DNA from: Sphingomonadales bacterium
GTDB lineage: Bacteria; Pseudomonadota; Alphaproteobacteria; Sphingomonadales; Sphingomonadaceae
Direction: 5' to 3'
DNA: 9,127 bases
Assembly (NCBI GenBank): GCA_013298745.1
Contig: JAAFIT010000071.1
Coordinates: 1 to 9,127 of the forward strand
Shown here: positions 1-6,362 of the stretch, piece by piece
Layout of the letters: the number at the start of each line of letters is the position of its first letter
Position numbering within the stretch: position 1 is the first letter of the stretch
Translations under genes and position numbers: made by a program
The notes under the pieces: model-generated
What the model was told of the DNA's origin: nothing
The model's database searches: none
Seen by the model: the letters and a program-made list of their open reading frames with translations, nothing else

Positions 1-178
1 GATCGGTGGCCTGCTGGTTTCGACAGCCCTGACGCTGATCATTGTCCCGGCCAGCTTCAGCCTCGCGGTTGATGCCGAAACCTGGTTGGCGCCGCGCATG
101 CGCCGCTGGTTCACCAACAATGAATCGGCTAAACCCGCTCTGCGACCGGATGCACCCGCGCCGCAACCTGCGGAGTGA
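1..178 (+). CDS. RND efflux transporter, C-terminal end (partial)
   Basis: This is the 3' end of a longer gene that enters from the left edge; reading from base 2 gives 58 codons before TGA at 176-178. The peptide opens with a hydrophobic helix carrying GGLLVSTALTLIIVPASF, the typical last transmembrane segment of AcrB/MexB-like inner-membrane pumps. A basic, Trp-containing stretch (APRMRRWF) and a Pro/Ala-rich cytosolic tail follow. Family knowledge: such proteins use the proton gradient to export drugs, solvents or metals with a periplasmic adaptor and an outer-membrane channel. Neither partner nor substrate-binding region is visible, so substrate and subclass (HAE1 or other) are open. The end of the gene overlaps the likely start of the DUF445 gene, so the two are probably co-transcribed. 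Confidence 0.75.
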   Translation, partial: IGGLLVSTALTLIIVPASFSLAVDAETWLAPRMRRWFTNNESAKPALRPDAPAPQPAE

Positions 179-1439
179 CCCTGAACTGAAACCGCTGCGC
201 CCATTCGAGCTGCCGGCGACACCGTTCCACCAGATGCGCCTGGCGGCGACGCTTTTGCTCGTCGTCATGGCGGTGGTGTTCATCGCGACGCTGACGATCG
301 AGAGCACCCATCCCGCCCTGCCCTGGGTTCAGGCCTTTGCCGAAGCAGCGCTCGTCGGCGGGCTGGCGGACTGGTTTGCCGTCACCGCGCTGTTCCGCCA
401 CCCGCTCGGTCTGCCGATCCCGCATACGGCGATCATCCCCGCCAACAAGGATCGGATCGGCGACAGTCTCGCCACCTTCCTCAAGGAAAATTTCCTCACG
501 CCCGGTGTCGTCGCCCGCCGGCTTGATGCCATGGACATTGCCGATGCCATCGCGCGTTGGCTGGTGAGCGAGCCCGGCCCGGTTTCGGCCAAACGGCGCG
601 GCTTCGGGCCGCTGGTCGCCCGCCTCATCGAAGCGCTCGACCAGAAGGCCATCGGCGATCTCGTCCGCGATGTCGCGAGCAACCGCTTGCGCGCCCTCGC
701 CCTGTCACCCGTGGTCGCCGATGCTGTCGATGCGACACTCGACAAGGGACGCCACGAACCCCTGCTCGACAGCGCGCTGGATTGGGGCCTGACGACGCTC
801 AGTTCACAGGCCCCCGCTATCCGCGACATGGTGAGCGAGCGCACCACCTGGCTGTTGCGCCTGATCAGCGTCGACGAGCGGGTCTCCGATTCGCTCATCG
901 ATGGCCTGCGTCGCCTGCTGTCCGACATGCGACACGATCCCCACCATCCGCTCCGCGCCCGTGTTGGCGAATCGCTGCGGGCCTGGGCATTCGATCTGCG
1001 CCACTTCCCTGAAAGCCAGGCCAAGGTCGAAGCCTTCAAGGACGATCTGATCGCCAATCCGGCGATGGCGCAATGGCTGTCGGGCCTTTGGAGCAGCGCC
1101 AGTGCGGCGATGGTCACCAGCCTCAACAGCCCCGAAGCCCTGCCGGCCAGCAAGCTTCAGCCGGCAATGCGCGCTCTGGGTGAACGCATTGCCGCCGATG
1201 CCTCATTGCGCAACGCCATCAACCTGCATCTGCGCCGCGCCGCCGTTGGTCTGGTCAATGATTATGGCGATGCCATTGTCAGCCTGGTCAGCGACACGGT
1301 GCGCAAATGGGATGCCCGTACCGTCACCGAGAAACTGGAAACCGCCGTCGGGCGCGACCTGCAGTTCATCCGCATCAACGGCACCGTGATCGGTGGCACG
1401 ATCGGGCTGGTCATTCATGCGCTGCGGGTGGCGCTGTAA
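150..1439 (+). CDS. DUF445 domain-containing membrane protein
   Basis: A 429-residue protein of the DUF445 family (YjiN-like in enterobacteria), whose biochemical role is not established. A short charged leader precedes one membrane helix at about residues 29-50 (MRLAATLLLVVMAVVFIATL). The family block GGLADWFAVTALFRHPLG then falls at about 71-88, with LPIPHTAIIP just after. The long middle is amphipathic helix, and the chain ends in a second hydrophobic helix at about 409-429 (GTVIGGTIGLVIHAL), so it looks anchored at both ends. The start is uncertain: in-frame ATGs lie at 42, 120, 150 and 234 and none has a clear Shine-Dalgarno. I chose 150 because it keeps overlap with the RND gene to 29 bases while retaining the coding-like leader before the first helix. 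The end is convergent with the next gene, leaving only 4 bases. Confidence 0.85.
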   Translation: MHPRRNLRSDPELKPLRPFELPATPFHQMRLAATLLLVVMAVVFIATLTIESTHPALPWVQAFAEAALVGGLADWFAVTALFRHPLGLPIPHTAIIPANKDRIGDSLATFLKENFLTPGVVARRLDAMDIADAIARWLVSEPGPVSAKRRGFGPLVARLIEALDQKAIGDLVRDVASNRLRALALSPVVADAVDATLDKGRHEPLLDSALDWGLTTLSSQAPAIRDMVSERTTWLLRLISVDERVSDSLIDGLRRLLSDMRHDPHHPLRARVGESLRAWAFDLRHFPESQAKVEAFKDDLIANPAMAQWLSGLWSSASAAMVTSLNSPEALPASKLQPAMRALGERIAADASLRNAINLHLRRAAVGLVNDYGDAIVSLVSDTVRKWDARTVTEKLETAVGRDLQFIRINGTVIGGTIGLVIHALRVAL

Positions 1440-1443
1440 ACCC

Positions 1444-2157
1444 CTAACGCAGCATCAGCCCACCATCGACGATCAGGCTTTGCCCGGTGATATAGCTTGC
1501 TGCGGGCGACGCGAGAAACACGACGGCGTCAGCAATTTCCTGCGGCTGGCCCCAGCGTCGCATGGGCAGCGCTTTCATCAGGCGCTTTTCGACATCGGCG
1601 TCCTTGCGGGCGCCAGCGGTCATGCGGGTTTCGATAAAACCTGGCGCGACCAGATTGACCCGCACGCCATCGCTGGCGAACTTGTCGCCGAGCGCGCGGG
1701 TGAGGCCGAGAAGCCCGGTCTTGGCGGCCGTATAGGCGGGCGCCTCCTTGATGGCGAGAAAGCTGGCGGCGCTACCGATATTGACGATGGCGCCGCCACC
1801 AACCTTGAGCAGCGGCAGCAGGCGTGTCGACAGGTCCATGACGGCGTTGAGGTTGAGGTCGATGACAGCTTCAAACACGGTCTGGTCAAATTGCCCCGCA
1901 CCACCGCCACCGGCGTTGTTGATCAGCACATCGAGCCGCTCGAAACGCGCCGCCAGCGCCGCCCGCGCCGCCGGATCGGCAAGGTCGGCCTGGACATAAG
2001 CGACCCCGTCCAGCGGCGTGTCATATTCGGCGAAGCTGGCGCGGGTGCCGGTGACCGTCACTTGCGCGCCAAGCGCTGCCAGTGCCGCCGCGGTGGCATA
2101 GCCGATGCCCTGGCTGCCGCCGGTCACCAATGCCGTCTTGCCGCTCGCCCAGCTCAT
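1444..2157 (-). CDS. SDR family oxidoreductase (classical), second gene of pair
   Basis: A 237-residue classical short-chain dehydrogenase/reductase, full length for the family. All signature parts are present: the cofactor glycine motif TGGSQGIG at 12-19, NNAG at 80-83, a catalytic set of N102, S129, Y142 and K146 (YTAAK), the APG loop at 171-173, and the C-terminal ITGQSLIVDGG strand. The segment after the second beta strand reads TVTGTRA, with an Arg where NADP(H)-preferring members often carry a basic residue; cofactor choice is inference. It is probably a cytosolic alcohol/ketone oxidoreductase of unknown substrate; FabG-like activity is possible but unproven. Its ATG overlaps the TGA of the upstream SDR (ATGA), with GGAGGG 8 bases ahead at 2166-2171, indicating translational coupling. 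The two share near-identical C-terminal wording and are probably tandem duplicates. Confidence 0.9.
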   Translation of the reverse strand: MSWASGKTALVTGGSQGIGYATAAALAALGAQVTVTGTRASFAEYDTPLDGVAYVQADLADPAARAALAARFERLDVLINNAGGGGAGQFDQTVFEAVIDLNLNAVMDLSTRLLPLLKVGGGAIVNIGSAASFLAIKEAPAYTAAKTGLLGLTRALGDKFASDGVRVNLVAPGFIETRMTAGARKDADVEKRLMKALPMRRWGQPQEIADAVVFLASPAASYITGQSLIVDGGLMLR

Positions 2158-2885
2158 GCCGAAAGCCCTCCATCGATTACCAGCGAGGTGCCGGTGACAT
2201 AGCTGGCGAGCGGCGAGGCGAGGAACAGGATCGCCCCGGCAATATCGTCGGGTTCACCGATGCGGCCTAGCGGCACCTGCCGCTCGGTGGCTGCCAACCG
2301 GTCGGCGTTGGTCCAGGTGATTGCCGTCATCTTGCTGCGCACCAGACCCGGTGCCACCAGATTGACGCGAATCCCCTCCCCGCCGAACGCCTGCGCCAAG
2401 GTGCGCGTCAGCGTCAGCAGCCCGCCCTTCGATGCCGAATAGGCCGGCTGGCCGATGGTGCCGCGAAAGCTCGCCACCGATCCGATGAAGGTGATGCTGC
2501 CGCGCTGCGCCGCCAGTGCTGTCCGAAACTTGGTCGCCAATTGCATCGGGCCGATGAGATTGGTGGCAAGGACATCGGCGAACACCTCGGTTTCGAACTC
2601 CTGGCGGCGATAAGCGACCTTGGCGCCGGCGATGACGAGCGCATCGAGCGTGGTGATGCCCGGATCGAACGCCGCAACCGCAGCCGCGTCGCCCTGATCG
2701 AGCTGATGATATTCAAGGCCGGCAAGGTCGCCGTCCTCTCCGGCATAGTCCGCCGCCGTCGGCCGCGTGCCCGTGACGATCACGCGCGCACCGCCGCGCA
2801 GGAAGCCGCGTGCGGCGGCGTTGCCGATGCCAGTTGATCCCCCTGTCACAAGCACGGTCTTGCCGACAAAATCGAAGCCGCTCAC
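2154..2885 (-). CDS. SDR family oxidoreductase with degenerate NNAG motif, first gene of pair
   Basis: A 243-residue SDR beginning at GTG (2885), chosen because AGGGGG (2891-2896) sits 5 bases before it; a second GTG at 2891 is less well placed. The frame stays open upstream to 3371, but that stretch is antisense to the neighbouring gene and is not SDR-like. The Rossmann motif TGGSTGIG is at 14-21, N109 (ATNLIG) fits the catalytic Asn, S136, Y149 and K153 (YSASK) complete the tetrad, and APG is at 178-180. The fold ends with YVTGTSLVIDGG. Oddly, the NNAG element reads LVIAGAK at 83-89, one residue short and lacking both Asn, with no frameshift in the DNA. Catalysis probably survives because the tetrad is intact, but cofactor-pocket geometry may differ. 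Substrate unknown. It is coupled to the downstream SDR by a 4-base overlap. Confidence 0.88.
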   Translation of the reverse strand: MSGFDFVGKTVLVTGGSTGIGNAAARGFLRGGARVIVTGTRPTAADYAGEDGDLAGLEYHQLDQGDAAAVAAFDPGITTLDALVIAGAKVAYRRQEFETEVFADVLATNLIGPMQLATKFRTALAAQRGSITFIGSVASFRGTIGQPAYSASKGGLLTLTRTLAQAFGGEGIRVNLVAPGLVRSKMTAITWTNADRLAATERQVPLGRIGEPDDIAGAILFLASPLASYVTGTSLVIDGGLSA

Positions 2886-2896
2886 GGTCACCCCCT
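2883..2896 (-). promoter_or_regulatory. Shine-Dalgarno deciding a GTG start
   Basis: On the minus strand AGGGGG (2891-2896) is followed by 5 bases and then GTG (2883-2885), beginning VSGFDFVGKTVLVTGG. This places the Rossmann glycine motif at residue 14, the normal distance from an SDR N-terminus, and argues against any start further upstream. Confidence 0.65.
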
Positions 2897-2919
2897 GTTT
2901 AACGATGGGAGTGTTGGCG

Positions 2920-3867
2920 ATGCGGTTGCTCGAAGACAAGGTCGCGGTTGTGACAGGCGGCGGCAATGGGCTGGGGCGTTGCCATGCGCTGGCGCTGGCG
3001 GCGGCCGGTGCGCGGGTCGTCGTCAACGATCTCGGCGGCGACGTTACCGGTGGCGGCAGTGGCGATGCGGCCGCGCGTGTTGTTGAAGAAATCCAGGACC
3101 TCGGCGGCCAAGCGGTCGCCAATCGCGCCAGTGTTGCCGACTGGGCGGGGGCGGCGACGATCATCGAACAGGCAGTGGCGACCTTTGGCGGCCTCGATAT
3201 CATCGTCAACAACGCCGGCATCAATCGCCCGGCGAGCATCGCTGACCTCAGCGAAAAGGATTTCGACCTCGAGGTCGGCGTGCATCTGAAAGGCACTACC
3301 GCCGTCTGCCACCACGCCGCGCGCTTCTGGACCGATCGAGGGCCCGCGACCGGGCGCGCCATCATCAACACCAGCTCGCCGGTCGGCGTGCATCCGATGC
3401 CCGATGGCGGCCCCTATTGCGCCGCCAAGGCCGGGATTGCCGCGTTGACGATGGTGCTGGCGCAGGAACTCGCCGGATTGGGAGTGCGCGCCAATGCGAT
3501 TGCGCCGGCCGCGCGCACCCGCATGGTCATGGCATCACCGAGTGTCGATCAGTTGATGCCGCGCAGCACCGGCTTTGATCGGCATCTGCCCGATCATGTC
3601 AGCCCGCTGATCGTCTATCTGGCCTCGCCGCTGTGCCGCTTCACCGGGCGCGTGTTCGGCGTCGAAGGTCCCGATGTGGCACTCTACCAGCCGTGGAGCG
3701 CCGATTGGCTCGTTTCCGGCAGCGGCCATTGGCCGGTGGAAGCGCTGGCCGAGGCACTTGCGACGCTGCCCGAACAGGCGGCGATCCGCGCCTTTTACCC
3801 CGGCGGGCGCATCGATACCGTCTTTCCGCCGCGGCGCACGCTCAAGACCCTGGGATTGGTCCAATAG
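2920..3867 (+). CDS. SDR family oxidoreductase, MFE-2/HSD17B4 dehydrogenase-like
   Basis: A 315-residue SDR, longer than classical ones because of a C-terminal extension after about residue 250. Start: ATG 2920 with GGGAG (2907-2911) 8 bases upstream; ATG 2905 is the alternative. It has TGGGNGLG at 12-19, the VVVNDLGGD cofactor strand at about 33-41, NNAG at 97-100, S153, Y166 and K170 (YCAAK). Where classical SDRs carry the catalytic Asn it reads VHLKGT, with His122. That His, NDLGGD and the APAARTRM loop match what I recall of the (3R)-hydroxyacyl-CoA dehydrogenase domain of eukaryotic multifunctional enzyme 2 and its stand-alone bacterial relatives. A role in oxidising hydroxyacyl-CoA or related intermediates is therefore inferred. 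No hydratase or SCP2 domain is attached. It is divergent from the SDR pair and ends 6 bases from a convergent gene. Confidence 0.87.
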   Translation: MRLLEDKVAVVTGGGNGLGRCHALALAAAGARVVVNDLGGDVTGGGSGDAAARVVEEIQDLGGQAVANRASVADWAGAATIIEQAVATFGGLDIIVNNAGINRPASIADLSEKDFDLEVGVHLKGTTAVCHHAARFWTDRGPATGRAIINTSSPVGVHPMPDGGPYCAAKAGIAALTMVLAQELAGLGVRANAIAPAARTRMVMASPSVDQLMPRSTGFDRHLPDHVSPLIVYLASPLCRFTGRVFGVEGPDVALYQPWSADWLVSGSGHWPVEALAEALATLPEQAAIRAFYPGGRIDTVFPPRRTLKTLGLVQ

Positions 3868-3873
3868 TGCCGC

Positions 3874-4992
3874 TCAGGCGCCGCTTTTCTCGGCTTCGGC
3901 GATGCGGCGCCCGACCATCGAGAAACGCTTGCGCTGCGCCAGGATCGGCGCCTCGATCCAGTGCCACGATGCCATGGCGAACAATGTCACCGGGACGAAG
4001 CTGGCCAGCAGCAACAGCCGCCAATCGCTGAAGCCGAACACCGTGTGGAGGGTCATGACGATCGGAAAGTGGCAGACATAGACGCCATAGCTGTAATCAC
4101 CCTTGCGGAACCCCGGCGGGCGCGGCAACCGCAACAGGCCGAGATAGGGCACCAGATACACCGAAGGCACCAGCGCCAGCAGCGCCAGCAGCGGCGTTTT
4201 CGACCAGACCAGTCCATCGACGAACAACGACGCCCAGAGCAGGACGACGCCACAGGCCGCGGCAATGCGCCAATCCCAGGGGATCCGCGCGCGCAGGTGG
4301 AACAGCGCGGCACCCGACAGGAAATAGGGAATCAACATCCCGCCCTGCGTCGCCAATGCGAACTTGAGCAGCTTCTGCCCAATTCCCTGCGCTTCGGCTG
4401 GGTCGACCATCGCCGCATACGCGACTCCGGCAAAGAGGATGGCGAGCGCCAGTGCCAGATAGGCACCGCCGCGCTTCGACAGCCCGACAACCACCATGCC
4501 GACCATGATGAAATAGCAGAGGATTTCCCATGGCACCGTCCACAGCGAGCCATTGACACCATAGCCGCCAAAGACTCCAGGCAACGGATAGCGAATGATG
4601 CCGAACAGATTGAGGAAATAGGCACGGAACTGCGGTTCGCGAAAATATTCTCCGATCGGCAGTTCGGTCATCAGCGGGCCGACAACCAGCGCCGCCATGA
4701 ACACCGCCGCCCAGAGCGCCGGAAAGATCCGCAGGGCGCGATTGATGAGGAATGCCTGTGGCGCCAGCCGCAATGATGATCCCGCCACCAGAAAGCCCGA
4801 CAGCGCGAAGAACATCGGCACCATCATTTCAAAGGGGATCCACGCCAGACTGCCCTTGCCCGGCTCCACCGAGCCTGCACCGATCACCCAGCAATGCCAG
4901 ACCAGCACCTCATAGCACAGCACCAGCCGGACCAGATCAAAGCCGGGACCGAAACCGCCGACTTCGGCCAGACGATCATCAAAGCTGCGCAA
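3874..4992 (-). CDS. Acyltransferase-3 family membrane protein (OafA/YrhL-like)
   Basis: A 372-residue multi-pass membrane protein of the acyltransferase-3 family, which transfers acyl (often acetyl) groups to surface polysaccharides, lipids or small molecules. The first helix holds the family R-X10-H signature (R22, H33 in LVRLVLCYEVLVWH). FFALSGFLVAGSSLR follows at about 61-75, NGSLWTVPWEILCY at 147-160, YSYGVYVCHFPI near 300-311 and WHWIEAP at 343-349; about ten hydrophobic segments are visible. No SGNH domain is attached, so it is the short membrane-only form. I start it at TTG 4992, with AAGGA 7 bases upstream, giving MRSFDDRLAEVGG just before helix one. An upstream TTG at 5115 would add 41 basic residues and has no ribosome site. 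Acceptor unknown; it does not belong to a visible glycan operon. Confidence 0.88.
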   Translation of the reverse strand: MRSFDDRLAEVGGFGPGFDLVRLVLCYEVLVWHCWVIGAGSVEPGKGSLAWIPFEMMVPMFFALSGFLVAGSSLRLAPQAFLINRALRIFPALWAAVFMAALVVGPLMTELPIGEYFREPQFRAYFLNLFGIIRYPLPGVFGGYGVNGSLWTVPWEILCYFIMVGMVVVGLSKRGGAYLALALAILFAGVAYAAMVDPAEAQGIGQKLLKFALATQGGMLIPYFLSGAALFHLRARIPWDWRIAAACGVVLLWASLFVDGLVWSKTPLLALLALVPSVYLVPYLGLLRLPRPPGFRKGDYSYGVYVCHFPIVMTLHTVFGFSDWRLLLLASFVPVTLFAMASWHWIEAPILAQRKRFSMVGRRIAEAEKSGA

Positions 4993-5004
4993 ACCCTGGT
5001 CCTT
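4990..5004 (-). promoter_or_regulatory. Shine-Dalgarno deciding a TTG start
   Basis: On the minus strand AAGGA (5000-5004) is followed by 7 bases and then TTG (4990-4992), in frame with the acyltransferase. This spacing is close to ideal, and the resulting N-terminus lies a short distance before the first membrane helix. No ATG or GTG in the surrounding stretch is better placed. Confidence 0.65.
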
Positions 5005-5132
5005 CGGGATAATTCGGCGACGGTGGCGCTGCCGCTGATAGGCGATAGACCCGAACGGGAAAAGACCGAGTGGCGACACCCTGTCAACAAGAAGATACTG
5101 TTCGACCGCCGCCAAGCTGATAAGGTTATGGC
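4993..5132. promoter_or_regulatory. Divergent intergenic region between acyltransferase and VWA gene
   Basis: These 140 bases separate the two divergent starts and are the longest non-coding stretch in the window. On the minus strand a perfect TTGACA (-35 type) occurs at 5082-5087, but nothing 16-18 bases downstream resembles TATAAT, so it is only half a convincing promoter. Plus-strand GATACT at 5094-5099 has only a weak match to a -35 hexamer 17 bases upstream. No clear operator palindrome was seen. Both genes presumably start transcription here by layout. Confidence 0.4.
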
Positions 5133-6311
5133 ATGTTCCTCAATTTCCTCGACGAGCTTCGCGCCGCCAAAATCCCTGCTTCGCTCAAGGAGCATCTGCT
5201 GCTTCTCGAAGCCTTGCAGGCCGATGTCATCGATTGGTCGATCGAGGATTTCTATTATCTGGCGCGCGCGACCTATGTGAAGGACGAGACGCTGCTCGAT
5301 CGCTTCGACATGGTGTTTTCAAAGGTTTTCAAGGGGCTGGAGCCAACGATCGAAACCGGCACCGCCGAGATTCCCGAAGACTGGCTGCGTGCTCTTGCCG
5401 AACTGAACCTTTCGGCCGAGGAAATGGCGGAGCTTGAAAAGCTTGGCTGGGACAAGCTGATGGAGACGCTGAAAGAGCGGCTCGAGGAACAGAAAAAGCG
5501 CCACGAGGGCGGCAATAAATGGATCGGCACCGCCGGCAAATCACCCTTTGGCGCGCAAGGCAGCCATCCCGAAGGCGTTCGCATCGGCCAGGACAAGAGC
5601 CGCAACCAGAAGGCGGTCAAGGTCTGGGACAAGCGCGAGTTCAAGAACCTCGACAATTCGGTCGAACTCGGCACCCGCAACATCAAGGTGGCGCTGCGCC
5701 GCTTGCGCAAATTCGCTCGCGATGGTGCGGCCGACGAGCTCGATCTCGATGCCACCATCTCGGGCACCGCCAAAAAGGCCTATCTCGACATCATCATGCG
5801 GCCGGAACGCCACAACGCCGTCAAGCTGCTGCTCATGCTCGACGTCGGCGGCTCGATGGACCCGCATATCAAGGTCTGCGAGGAGTTGTTCTCGGCGGCA
5901 CGATCAGAATTCAAGCATCTCGAATTCTTCTATTTCCACAATTGCCCCTATGAGGCGCTGTGGAAGGACAACAAGCGGCGCTGGTCCGAACGCACGCCCG
6001 TCATGGAGCTGCTCCACAAGTTCCCGCATGATTACAAGCTGGTGTTTGTCGGCGACGCATCGATGAGCCCCTATGAGATCAACTATCCCGGCGGCTCGGT
6101 CGAGCATTGGAACGAGGAGGCGGGTGACGTCTGGGTGCAGCGGATGCTCGAGGTCTATCACGCCGCTGCCTGGCTCAACCCCATCCCTGAGAAGAACTGG
6201 GGCCACAGCCAGTCGATCCAGATGATCAAGACGCTGATGAGCGATCGCATGTATCCGCTGTCGCTCGAAGGCCTTGATCGGGCGATGAAGGAACTGACCC
6301 GCAAGCGTTGA
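5133..6311 (+). CDS. VWA domain-containing protein, CoxE-like
   Basis: A 392-residue soluble protein of the CoxE-like VWA group (COG3825 type). ATG 5133 has AAGG (5122-5125) 7 bases upstream. The N-terminal half is helical, with FLDELRAAKIPASLKEHL at the very start, a charged Glu/Lys-rich helix at about 94-124 and a Gly-rich linker (about 126-150). The VWA fold begins near 229. Its metal-site loop reads LLLMLDVGGSMD (about 232-243), so the usual DxSxS appears as DVGGS (D237, S241), and VFVGDASM at 305-311 gives the later MIDAS Asp. Relatives usually sit next to a MoxR-type AAA+ ATPase and are thought to act as a chaperone pair in enzyme or complex maturation. No such ATPase is in this window, so its job here is unknown. 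A TPR-sulfotransferase gene starts about 51 bases downstream and may be co-transcribed. Confidence 0.88.
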   Translation: MFLNFLDELRAAKIPASLKEHLLLLEALQADVIDWSIEDFYYLARATYVKDETLLDRFDMVFSKVFKGLEPTIETGTAEIPEDWLRALAELNLSAEEMAELEKLGWDKLMETLKERLEEQKKRHEGGNKWIGTAGKSPFGAQGSHPEGVRIGQDKSRNQKAVKVWDKREFKNLDNSVELGTRNIKVALRRLRKFARDGAADELDLDATISGTAKKAYLDIIMRPERHNAVKLLLMLDVGGSMDPHIKVCEELFSAARSEFKHLEFFYFHNCPYEALWKDNKRRWSERTPVMELLHKFPHDYKLVFVGDASMSPYEINYPGGSVEHWNEEAGDVWVQRMLEVYHAAAWLNPIPEKNWGHSQSIQMIKTLMSDRMYPLSLEGLDRAMKELTRKR

Positions 6312-6362
6312 GGGACCGGCGACCGGCTCGCAACGGCAGCGACGTTGCGCTATGACCCGTTG
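6312..6362 (+). other. Short gap between VWA and sulfotransferase genes
   Basis: Fifty-one bases with no ORF of their own. They hold GAGGG directly at the VWA stop and a perfect 7-base tandem repeat, gaccggc twice, at 6314-6327. No hairpin terminator is visible, which fits read-through transcription from the VWA gene into the sulfotransferase gene. Confidence 0.4.

Noticed and set aside
329..1153. Long minus-strand open frame (274 codons) opposite the DUF445 gene
   Set aside because: It is Arg/Ser-rich with no domain signal and lies fully antisense to a well-supported gene; such shadows are expected in GC-rich DNA.
1393..2202. Plus-strand open frame of 269 codons across the second SDR
   Set aside because: Antisense to a complete SDR with all motifs; composition not protein-like.
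2767..2919. Longer start for the MFE-2-like SDR at 2767
   Set aside because: The added residues are Pro/Arg-rich and antisense to the neighbouring SDR; ATG 2920 has GGGAG at good spacing.
2886..3371. Upstream extension of the first SDR on the minus strand
   Set aside because: It is antisense to the MFE-2-like SDR, lacks SDR features, and the GTG at 2885 has a proper Shine-Dalgarno and N-terminal spacing.
4163..4195. Tandem-looking GCCAGCAGC units
   Set aside because: They encode a Leu/Ala-rich membrane helix of the acyltransferase; short codon-level repetition rather than a DNA repeat.
3961..4776. Plus-strand open frame of 271 codons
   Set aside because: Its Gln/Arg/His-rich composition is the complement of the hydrophobic acyltransferase helices on the other strand; no domain is recognisable.
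5041..5087. Complete sigma-70 promoter for the acyltransferase
   Set aside because: TTGACA at 5082-5087 is perfect, but no acceptable -10 hexamer lies 16-18 bases downstream, so I note only the -35-like element.
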